DNA from: Clytia hemisphaerica
Lineage: Eukaryota > Cnidaria > Hydrozoa > Leptothecata > Clytiidae
Length of the DNA: 64,000 bases
Assembly (NCBI GenBank): GCA_902728285.1
Contig: CACVBU010001153.1
Span: 608,718 to 672,717 of the forward strand
Reading direction: 5' to 3'
Part shown: in pieces, positions 36,001 to 43,133 of the stretch
How the letters are laid out: each line of letters starts with the position of its first letter
Numbering within the stretch: position 1 is the stretch's first letter
Made by a program: the position numbers and the translations under genes
The notes under the pieces: generated by a model
The model's input: only the letters and a program-made list of their open reading frames with translations
Told to the model about the DNA's origin: nothing
The model's database searches: none

Positions 36001-39000
36001 TTAGTTTTCCTTTTCTTGGGAAACACTCATGGCATGGACCAGGGGTTTAGGTACCCCCTAAGAAAATAGGTACCCCCTGAATTTTAGGTACCCCCAAACA
36101 ACAGACGTTAATAGGTACCCCCTGTGATTGGTACCCCCTGTGATTGGTACCCCCTGTGACTTGAGTCAAGAAATGAAAAAATTGTATATTTTTAAAATTA
36201 AAAAGAATAATGATAGTTAGATAAAAGCAAGATAAAATATAGTTCCCAAGCCCCCAGACCTTACTGCATAAAAGTTAGATACCCCCAGATCCAGCCCCCA
36301 GCCTTTTTCAGGAAGATTTTGGGTGTAGCCCCCCCCCTGCGGGCTGGGGGGGGGGGTTCATGCCATGGACACTGTATTGGGAGCTATTCAAATTTGAATT
36401 GGGCTTAGAAAAATGAGATGGTCAAAAAAAAATGCTGATCAGTAATTGAAAGATTCTTTGAATACAGACCTTTGAGTTTTTTGGTTGTTTTCTTCGAAAT
36501 TTCAAAGTTGCTGAAGTCTCCATCCTCCTTTTGTTGGTTTCGGATCTACACATAAAAAAACAATGTTATTAAAATTCTTGATTTATATAGAAATTATTAC
36601 GTTTGAAAATTATTATGGTGCAGCCTTTTTAAGAACTGGCATACAGGTGTTATGCTTTTATCCATCAAGTGCCATTGACTTCCGATTAGATCACTCAACT
36701 TGGTCTTGTACTGGTGGGTTTGGACCTAGGGCTCCTCTGCATAAATTGAGATTGAGATTTTTCCATAGGTAGGGCATGTGCGCATTTAATTTGAGATCAG
36801 AAAATATTTGCAAACTCTAAGGCTAACCATTTTTTAAATCTAAATTTAATTAGATCATGTGAGCACTATCAAAACTTGTTTCAAGCCACAAACTGGTAAA
36901 GCAATACTTTCAACAGCTATAAAGAACTTAACTTAACTAATCTTTAATAGTATTTATTTCTATGAATAAATTTTCTCTCTAGCTTAAATTCTGAAATCTG
37001 AAACATAAACAAAAAATGCAAGTCCAGCTGTGCTACCTTTTCAGAAGAAACTGTATCCTTCCGTGCTCTGTGCTTCAATACTTGGGAGGTAGCAAGCTCC
37101 CTCAACTTCAGCTTCAAAGTTTCCAGCGATTCTTTATCTTTGTGTATATCATTATTTTCAAAGTTAGTACTATATAGCCTCGATGTATTTATAATACAAG
37201 GATTCCATTGATCTGGTTGGAAACTAATCTGCTTTTTTGAAGAACAGCTGATATTTTGGTGAAAAGTTTTTGAGAAATTCCTTGACAGCTGATAACAAGA
37301 GGATCTCACAATTCTGAAGGCAGTAAGTGACCTTCCATAGAGAGAGAATATCATTGAATCTTTATACTTTTTTGTCTGGTCTAAAAAATATAAACAAAAA
37401 TATTAACAAGGAATATAACAATAAAAGTGTTATGAGAGGGCAGGGCTCTGACAAAGTACACTTACCGTATTACATCAGAAATATATACTCAGGTAAGTTA
37501 TGGTATGTCCTAAAATTACCATAATTTTTAGATCGCATTAGCCGACAGAAAACGACCAAACAAATCACTGAACATGAAGGGTACTATGATGAAGTTTCTA
37601 ACCTGATGTTTAACCTAATTGTTTTTTCGCTGATTTTCGCAAAAATCCACAAAATGCTGATTATGAAGTCATAATCGATGATGTCATAAAAACTAAAAAA
37701 ATTGAATTTCTCAAGGATCATTTATCCAATTATCTTCAAACTTCCACCTAAGATGTATCTCACTAAAGTCGATAGTTTGCAAAAGTATTGTTTTGAAATT
37801 TTGATTACGCCAGCAAAAAATAGGATTTTTGGTTTTTAACTAATTTCTGCTGACGTCATCAAAATTTGGAAAAAGTTATTTTTTCAAATAATTGACTTTA
37901 GTAAGATACATCTTTGGTGAAAGTTTGAAGACAATTAGATAAACCATTCTTGAGAAATTCAATTTTTAGTTTTTTTATGACGTCATCATCAGTTTTTGCA
38001 GATTTTTGCAGCTTCGCGATTCTAGCAGCTGTGTGTTTTGCTTTTGATACAAATAAGCTCTCGTATTCTTTTTACGCCCCCTGACAATTTGGCTAGGCTA
38101 GATGTACCTAGTACTCTTTTCTATTCCAATAATTAAATGCTTACACATTGACAGAAGTATTCCCCATGCAATCTTTATATTAAAATCTGCAATAAAAACG
38201 AAAGTGGTCTCTTCTTCTCATTGCTTCCGTAATTCGCTCCATCAGAAAGTATTTTTTAAATCTCAACCAATGAGATTGCTGTGTATGATGAAGGCTAGCG
38301 ACTAGCCCTACTTTTCGACAAAAATGGCTTTTCGACGCCTTGGATAACAAATAGTCATTTAACTTTATTTGTTTCTATCGTTGCTTCTAAGGGATGAAAT
38401 TTTTCTTATCTTTCCAGATCTTTCGTTCTCAAACGAAAGCGGGAATTTGATGCAAGCGTTATTTTTCCAAAGAATACCTTCATTTGATTGGATACTTATT
38501 TTTAAACAATCGTACGGCAATTTTTTGATTAAAGATTGTTTTTTTTAAATCCGGAAACATCGATTTTTGACGGCCCGAATCGCCCTTGAATTTCAGTGTA
38601 GCTGGAACCTCGATATTCTAGGATTAGAAAAAGCTATACCTGTTATCTTTTTTCTTTAAAGAATCAACAAGCCATCAACATCAATAAATTACACACATTT
38701 CCTCAGAAATTTTTAAAATACACCTTTCCCGTAATTCGTAAAACTAATGTGCGCCCATTATTTTGATGCTCTCAACTGTTTGGTCTCTGGAGGTAAACAA
38801 ACCCATTTTTGCCTGCGTTCCCTTAGGGAAAGTTGGTTTTTTGAGCTTTTCAGAAGTTCTGTCAAACAAAATCCCCTCAAATTTTAGTATGTTCAATCTA
38901 TTCATGATATTATACCACCCTCAAAATATTTTGCCAAAAGAAGGTCGCTGTCAAAAGTTAGAGGCTCAAATCCCATTTTCCCTAACCCCTCGCAGGCAAA

Positions 39001-41273
39001 AACGCGTTTTTACCTCCCAAACAATTTTATACACAATGGTGGAGCACACATTTTCCCGGGCCATTTCTGAGAAGTAGCTAAGTTGGAAAAAAAATTTTCC
39101 CGGGGGTTTGAGGAATAAACAGAACTGTTATCATTTGTTTTTTATTTAACCATATATTTAAGTAGCACCCTCAGTGCAAGATTGCCGCCTCATCTTTATT
39201 TGCCCGCGCGAAAACACGAGCTAATCATTTTTTTCTCACGCTCTCAAGGGGAAAAGGAAAGTGATCAATATTCTTTGAAGGAAAAACGTCAGAAACAAAC
39301 CCAAAGACCAAAAGAAGTATTTTGTCGTTGACAATCAGTCCTGTGAAGATGAAAAAATTTCTGCTATGCGTTTTTTTCAGAACGCTGAAAAACTCTAATT
39401 TCGATCTTCCTTTAGAAGGTAAAGAGGTTGCGGGGTTTGGGTTAGCAAGGCAAAAATCGCTAAAAAACTGGTTAAATCATAATCCTCAAAAATCGAAGTT
39501 CCAGCATCACTGAATTTTGGCAGATGGACATTCTTTTTGTTGTATATACTACGGAGATAATTAATTATGGGAATTTTGTGAACAAGTTTAGAAATCATCT
39601 CAGTTTCATTTTTTCAAATATAAACTATGCGAGCCGTAGTGAAAATAAAGATGGCTGACCAAACAGTGATGGATGCAGTTTTCATCATTTTCAGGGATTT
39701 CAAGTTTTAAGGTGTGGGTGGGTCAGCTTTTAAATCGCCAATTGACGTTTTTCTAACCTACAATCGATTGGTGAGTGACCCCTTACAGCTTTTCTCTTTG
39801 ATATTTTATTGGTTTCTTTTGCTGATTTCTTGCGTCATTGATGACTTGCACAAAATTTTTGAAATGGAAACAACCGGATTTTACCAAGCTGTCTAGCTTT
39901 ACGATAGCAGTTAGTCACACTAGTCCTGCCGAAATGTGTATAAAAGAATAATGCTGCAAAAGCGCTATATCGTTTACTTGACTTGCAAGCAGAAAAATGC
40001 GCCGCAAAACTGCAAAAGTTCCAAAGGGATTCATGAAAAATAAACCGGCATTTTTAAATGAAATTAACATATACATGAACTATGAGACATTACCCACCAC
40101 ATTTTGAGCCATACTGTCAACTGCTCTAACTTGGGACTATCTGACAAAACATAGGACGCGAATCAGCCACCACTTCACGGAACCTCCAATCCAAAGTCAT
40201 TTAATTAGGCGGCCATCGAAAAATTGTTCTGTTCCCGTTGCAACAGGTGTTAAAAATGCATGCAGGCGGACAGGCGGTCGGAAAAATACCCGGTTTTTTA
40301 AAATCGCTTCTGTAAAGTCGGGGGCAGGCCCAGACATGGTGACTCAAACAGAAGAACAATTTTCTGATGGCCAGACAATCTCAATCGAACGGAATCAATG
40401 ATCTAACTAGTCGAACCAAACCGAACGCAATCGACCGATTGAAAATTGATGATTGTCGAACGCAATCAAATTTAAATTCGATTGTCGAACGCAATCGAAT
40501 TTCAATCGAATATTACTGCAATTTTCAGATTCGATTGATATTCGATTGCGTTTGATTGATGTTCGATTGCGTTCGGTCGTCGATACATTGACCCCCGGAT
40601 TGTTCATCGCATAATTTCTACGGGAAATCGAAAGTAATTTCATTCGGCTTGTGATGTTTGAGAGCTTGGATGTTGGAAAGCTGCAAGAATAAAGCCAGAT
40701 GATCTCAATCGAACGGAATCGACTCTGAACCAGTCGAATATTACCCAAAATTTTGACGTTCGATTGCGTTCGACAATCGAATTTCAATCGGTCGATTGCC
40801 TTCGACTGGTTCGATGATTGTCGATTCCGTTCGATTGAGATCGTCTGGTGATGGCCCCCAGAGCGATCAAGCAAAATGCTATATGTCAAAAGAACAATTT
40901 GCTTTTTCTGGATGTTTTCCTGCATCATCTCCACAATAGAAAATCAGGGGAAAATATGATGCGGGCGGGTGACATGAATAGAACAATTTTTCGATGGCTG
41001 CCTTATGTGTGAAAAACAAATATTTTTAGATGGGAATCGAACACAAACAAACACAATCTGAAAATTTATTGATCATTAAACTGCATTGTAGCTATCCAAA
41101 TTCAAAACTGACTGGACTTTCTGACCTTCAACCTCTTAAAAACTTAGTTTCCAAAACCATACCTCTTCCTCTTTGGCTTCAGCTTCAGATTGTGATCGCG
41201 TTCTTGGCCTCCTCCTAACAAGATTAGGTTTTGGAGCTTTCTTTGTTGGCTCAGAATCTGCAACCATTTTCAT
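18085..41273 (-). CDS. DDX21: DDX21/DDX50-type nucleolar DEAD-box RNA helicase (19 exons)
   Basis: Exons (high to low): 41273-41163, 36545-36470, 35659-35576, 35262-35243, 34466-34386, 34032-33994, 33704-33526, 33060-32972, 32652-32513, 32192-32133, 31564-31475, 31136-31080, 30830-30726, 30180-30061, 28859-28786, 24447-24282, 23383-23249, 22873-22829, 18408-18085. All junctions are GT-AG and phases agree, giving 664 residues. Visible motifs: Q motif LFPVQ (69-73), Walker A ARTGTGKT (90-97), PTRELA (130-135), TPGR (178-181), DEAD (202-205), SAT (236-238), [10 protein letters not shown] (354-363), HRAGRTGR (384-391). A GUCT domain follows (about 490-575, with VFDVPDSS), then a Gly/Arg/Asn-rich RNA-binding tail. 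The GUCT domain marks the DDX21/DDX50 group, which unwinds RNA in rRNA transcription and processing in the nucleolus. The N-terminus (37 residues, basic then acidic) is shorter than in vertebrates. Introns carry nested genes and many inverted-repeat elements. Family very secure; DDX21 versus DDX50 not resolvable. Confidence 0.93.
18678..19436. mobile_element. TTAA-flanked 751-bp inverted-repeat element (piggyBac-like MITE)
   Basis: Left boundary TTAACCCTATTAGCCCC (18678-18694), right boundary GGGGCTAATAGGGTTAA (19420-19436). The CCCTA start after TTAA matches piggyBac-type ends. A second inverted pair lies just inside: G-run plus tagaatctacca on the left and tggtagattcta plus C-run on the right. 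The interior contains four TGACGTCA octamers (18837, 18857, 19074, 19089) and no transposase. It lies in the last intron of the helicase gene. Confidence 0.85.
19517..19690. mobile_element. truncated member of the TCCAGGGG-word element family
   Basis: Begins gggctcttccagaaaaaa, which matches the complement of the right end of the element at 52,263-52,589 (gggcttttccagaaaaaaa). After a G-run and gaggatat it carries four words of the form ATGTCCAGGGGT (about 19569, 19604, 19626, 19649) separated by unrelated spacers. The far end stops near aatatcctca, so one terminus seems lost. No coding content. Confidence 0.6.
19984..20640 (-). CDS. four-transmembrane protein, nested paralogue A (family unknown)
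   Basis: An intronless ATG-to-stop frame of 218 residues. It starts [17 protein letters not shown], then has hydrophobic segments at about 20-40, 62-84, 92-118 and 150-178, with a Cys-containing loop (about 119-149) between the third and fourth, and a polar tail. The first 37 residues are almost identical to those of the divergent neighbour at 21,630-22,223; later segments align more loosely ([23 protein letters not shown]). I do not recognise the family; the topology recalls MS4A or claudin-like four-spanners, but no diagnostic motif of those is present. It lies in the last intron of the helicase gene, same strand as the host. A TATATAAAAG box lies about 170 bases upstream. Confidence 0.8.
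   Translation of the reverse strand: MSICWNANETKTWKAQRILSHLLLSFVLVSTIAGSVYISDANSGKEYGITWKGAKKMGITAWTSLPLLVNIVLGYVAITKKDRLYLSIKLGFDVFQILGQIVKIAIFGLLFVTALGHCARQNPTSDSRHSPAADDFGDIVCSTDTIDRVRLEYAMIVIVLIMEILILFNMLAACILYCIECGRNCNAEYRTEIPQEHVFVQLDQNVENKMESKESPIY
20811..20821 (-). promoter_or_regulatory. TATA box of paralogue A
   Basis: Minus-strand TATATAAAAG about 170 bases upstream of the ATG at 20640, implying a 5' leader of roughly 130-140 bases if used. Confidence 0.5.
20960..20967. promoter_or_regulatory. CRE-type octamer TGACGTCA
   Basis: Consensus palindromic bZIP (CREB/ATF) site between the two divergent genes, with a second half-matching site (gagacgtcaga) 17 bases away. Functional use is inferred from position only. 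Confidence 0.4.
21054..21241. mobile_element. 188-bp MITE in the bidirectional promoter
   Basis: Ends tataggccatttcacggtcg and cgactgtgaaatggcctata are inverted copies, and a second inverted pair lies inside (gggtaatcaggac / gtcctgattaccc). TA on both sides fits a TA target. No coding content. Confidence 0.75.
21567..21574 (+). promoter_or_regulatory. TATA box of paralogue B
   Basis: TATAAAAG 56 bases upstream of the ATG at 21630, giving a short leader of about 25-30 bases if transcription starts at the usual distance. Confidence 0.5.
21630..22223 (+). CDS. four-transmembrane protein, nested paralogue B (family unknown)
   Basis: An intronless ATG-to-stop frame of 197 residues starting [17 protein letters not shown]. 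Hydrophobic segments at about 20-40, 60-82, 88-118 and 137-163; a short basic loop (about 119-134) replaces the longer Cys-rich loop of paralogue A. The N-terminal 37 residues differ from A at only a few positions, whereas the tails are unrelated, so the first membrane segment and its cytosolic flank seem strongly constrained or recently converted. It runs antisense to the helicase in whose last intron it lies. A polyadenylation signal AATAAA occurs at 22,522. Function unknown. Confidence 0.8.
   Translation: MNICWNANESKTWKAQRILSHLLLSFVLVSTIAGSVYVANREYTRSEIIRALKTFIGFPAWSTLSLLMNAVFGYLAVAKKKKLYLSIKLAFDCFQIVSRVSIIIFIGWLLLPVYGRWVRGRLPEDIPEGYNIDPVKLDFAMILIVFIMEISILANLITACVFYCRHDNDEENRNHGLVVYKTDVEQSDMNFAEKELL
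25512..28607. mobile_element. giant 3.1-kb palindrome flanked by TTAA (foldback or inverted-duplicated element)
   Basis: The left arm runs from TTAA-GAGCCAGTTTTTTTAAGAG (25512) to about 27,033, the right arm from about 27,078 to CTTAAAAAAACTGGCTC-TTAA (28607). The arms are about 1.5 kb each, separated by some 45 bases, and match closely throughout with scattered single substitutions and a small duplication near the right end (actgccccaaactgcccc). TTAA on both sides fits a piggyBac-type insertion. No transposase; the frame at 28417-28755 is a chance opening. It lies in the helicase intron 24448-28785, so the pre-mRNA carries a 1.5-kb hairpin. Confidence 0.9.
29089..29902. repeat. 813-bp inverted repeat with ACCGG ends
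   Basis: The left arm (29089-29312, taccgggtgcgccataaaaa...) and right arm (about 29672-29902, ...tttttttgtggcgcaaccggta) are inverted copies with several mismatches. About 360 bases of unpaired sequence lie between. Non-coding, in the helicase intron between exons ending 30061 and starting 28859. Probably a decayed DNA element. Confidence 0.75.
30686..30713 (+). repeat. (GAAT)n microsatellite
   Basis: Seven units of gaat with one substitution, in a helicase intron just downstream (in gene sense) of the exon at 30830-30726. Confidence 0.7.
33189..33342. mobile_element. 154-bp hairpin MITE in a helicase intron
   Basis: Ends gtcacctttcttta and taaagaagggtgac are inverted; the inner arm aaggtcagaatcgcttattg and its exact complement flank a loop of about 48 bases. 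No coding content. Confidence 0.75.
34101..34232. mobile_element. 132-bp MITE in a helicase intron
   Basis: Perfect 19-base terminal inverted repeats agtgaggtctgttagcaca and its complement at 34214-34232. The loop of about 94 bases has no open frame of interest. Confidence 0.8.
36027..36370. mobile_element. element with six spaced GGTACCCCCT words and CATGGCATG ends
   Basis: The left end tcatggcatggacc and right end ggttcatgccatgga are inverted. Inside, GGTACCCCCT occurs at 36050, 36069, 36087, 36114, 36130 and 36146, separated by short AT-rich spacers of differing sequence. The other half carries cccccaga-type words and a C-run followed by a G-run. No coding potential. Same architecture as the element at 52,263-52,589 but with a different word. 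It lies in the helicase intron between exons ending 36470 and starting 35659. Confidence 0.65.
37037..37354 (-). CDS. putative exon with mitochondrial presequence (alternative helicase first exon or nested gene)
   Basis: An ATG-initiated minus-strand frame (ATG 37354-37352) of 106 codons ends at a possible donor, GAAAAG|gtagca, in phase 0. The N-terminus [18 protein letters not shown] is rich in Arg, Ser and hydrophobic residues and lacks acids, and SRLYSTN near residue 58 resembles a processing-site region: a typical mitochondrial presequence. A charged stretch ([15 protein letters not shown]) follows. It lies in the first helicase intron, same strand, and the next exon downstream (36545-36470) also begins in phase 0, so splicing would fuse it in frame to the whole helicase core. 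The donor is weaker than the gtaag donors of neighbouring exons. It could equally be a separate gene or a chance frame. Confidence 0.4.
37627..38030. repeat. ~400-bp inverted repeat
   Basis: The left arm (37627-37790) and right arm (37873-38030) are inverted copies with about 15-20% mismatches by eye (aaattgaatttctcaagg block versus its complement, catctta/taagatg block, gatgacgtcat-like words). The centre is short. The right half contains TGACGTCA at 37851 and 37978. Non-coding, in helicase intron 1. Confidence 0.7.
38821..39043 (+). repeat. dispersed repeat, copy 1 (copy 2 at 63,783-64,000)
   Basis: Shares with 63,783-64,000 a run of matching blocks: aaaatcccct, ttcaatctattcatgatatt / tttctattcatgatattgta, aaaagttag, ttccctaac, aattttatacacaa. 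Both are in the same orientation and about 25 kb apart. No coding motif. Confidence 0.65.
39901..40110 (+). repeat. dispersed repeat, copy 1 (copy 2 at 59,226-59,425)
   Basis: Matches 59,226-59,425 over about 200 bases in the same orientation: gttagtcacactag, attaatgctg, tttacttgac, gggattcatgaaaaa, gaaattaa, aactatgaga blocks. No coding motif; likely an old transposon. Confidence 0.65.
40371..40848. mobile_element. double MITE built of TTCGATTGCGTTCG words
   Basis: The end ccagacaatctcaatcgaac at 40371 and its complement at 40829-40848 are inverted repeats. A third copy of the same end (ccagatgatctcaatcgaac) starts at 40694, so a 155-base element (40694-40848) abuts a longer relative (40371-40690). 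The words tcgaacgcaatcgaa and complement recur at least ten times, making the block rich in TCGA in an otherwise AT-rich intron. The 175-codon minus frame is a repeat artefact. Confidence 0.7.
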
Positions 41274-41649
41274 TCTCACTTGGAATGGAGCTACAACGAA
41301 TAATTAGAAGAAATACAGAAGTTTTTGGCTCAATGCGACCAAGCCAACGAGCGAGTTGTAAAAATTTTGTGAACGAAAAATCTACCATGCGGTTCACATT
41401 CCTTTTGTTTACATCATCGCGTTCTATTCTCTAGCCTGGATTCGTCGTCACACGGTCTATACATCTATCCCGTAAACATGGCCCCTCGGGGGCATCACTC
41501 GCCTTCCGCAATCCAGTAAAATAGGAAACGATCCCATCAATCAGTAATTTCATTGGTTCGTTTTTCATCCAAGATCATGGATCATTATTGGTCATTTTTA
41601 TTCTCGCTGAATTCTGTCAATACAGGTCGAATTTCCACCTTTGAATCCC

Positions 41650-41800
41650 GGTGGGGGGGGGGTACCTAGGCAAAATTGGGTACGGGGACGAGCCGCTGGT
41701 CAGGGTCACTTTTTTTAAGGCTCTAAAGATGCCTGACAGGGTCCCAGATTTACTAACTTTCAAAATGTGAATCGGACAGGGTCGACTTCTGCTTATTTTA
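41650..41800 (+). mobile_element. element with spaced CAGGGTC words (partner of 3946-4225)
   Basis: After a G-run and ggtaccta, the words ggtcagggtcac, tgacagggtccc and ggacagggtcga appear at about 41697, 41733 and 41774, with AT-rich spacers. The block ggtacggggacgagccgctggtc corresponds to the minus strand of 4150-4180. It lies between the helicase 5' end and the TM9SF1 3' end. No coding content. Confidence 0.5.
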
Positions 41801-43115
41801 GACGAATTTCAGGGTGAAAATGAGAAAGTTTTTCAATTTTTCGTCTACTTTCAGTCATTTTTGAATTTTCCGACTTTGAATCTCATGTAAAAGGGTTTTG
41901 GAGTAAATGTAAATGAAGTGATCTGTAGGAATCACCAATAAAAAACTTCACATGATTCCCAAAAGAAAATCTTCTCGTTTTCAATGATTTCAAATTAATT
42001 TACAAAACAAAATAACGTGAGAATAACAACACAAAAAAATACTTGACATAAAATAATATTCTAACTTTCATACCCTTTTATACAACTTTTGCGGGATCTT
42101 ATAACTATTTCGGTGAGGATTGATAAAACAGAGTTTTTCACATTTTTCCAAAAGTGCGAACTTAAAATCTCATCTTTGGCAAAATCAAAATAGATCAAGT
42201 TTGGGTTCGATTGAAAGCTCTTTTTGAGATCTATCTTTTCAGGATGCAATTTGTTTAATAACCTTGAAATGAAATTTACAACAGCTAAAAGAAATATGGC
42301 GAAAGAAATGAAATTTAACTGAGCGGTATGGAAAAATTTAGAAAAGAAGTTTCTTAACAACCCATTTATTCCTATTGAGAACAAGCTTTGATAAAAACAA
42401 AACTAATTGAGTTTGGGGAGAGCAAAAAAGTGCAGCTAAACGTTTGTGCAGGAGAGAAAGATTATAATTTGGGCATTATGAATTATTATTTAAATATTAA
42501 AAATAAAATATCCTCATATCATTACCTACACGTATAAAAACGAAGACAACACAGAAAATATTATAAATATTTGGGACTCTTGAGATGCTTTCAACCAAAA
42601 ACAATTTTTACTACCGTAATACTTCGAATAAACGCCCCTAAATTATATTGAATTAACGCCTCCCCTCTAAAAGGAGTATTTATAGGCCTGTAAGGGAGAA
42701 TTGCATAGAGGGAAACTTAACAATGTGTTAATAGCTTTTCTTTCAGTGTTCAAACTAATCTTGACCGGTTTTGATATTTCTAAAATGACATATTGATACC
42801 GAATTTCGAAGATAAATGTTTTGGTGAGCTGATAAACTATTTAGAATTTTGAAAGCCCCTGGTCAAATACTTTCATTGATATTCGCATTCTTGAATTTTC
42901 AAAACATGACCATAACAGGTGCACAAAATATCTAAACGATGTCCATTAAACGTCCGTATTACGACGTGAATTGAACGTTGTTTGGACGATAGTGTGCCAG
43001 CCTAATATTGTCTTTGTAAAACACTTTAGTGCTCAAAGTATAAAATTTCATATGTATCGTCTCGCTTGCTTCCCACACAACCCTGGTATTCGAAAACCAG
43101 CGTAGTAAAAAATTA
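41801..43115. other. intergenic stretch between the helicase start and TM9SF1 end
   Basis: No exon recognised. The minus frame at 42061-42384 has no ATG at its start and no motif. AT-rich sequence without clear repeats. Confidence 0.4.
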
Positions 43116-43121
43116 TTTATT
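43116..43121 (-). terminator. polyadenylation signal AATAAA of TM9SF1
   Basis: Minus-strand AATAAA 13 bases past the TM9SF1 stop codon (43134-43136). A cleavage site 10-30 bases further would give a very short 3' UTR; a downstream alternative is possible. Confidence 0.45.
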
Positions 43122-43133
43122 CGTCTCAGTCAC

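Noticed and set aside
42061..42384. 107-codon minus-strand frame with a hydrophobic stretch
   Set aside because: Begins at TTG, no splice context and no family motif; AT-rich sequence gives such hydrophobic frames by chance.
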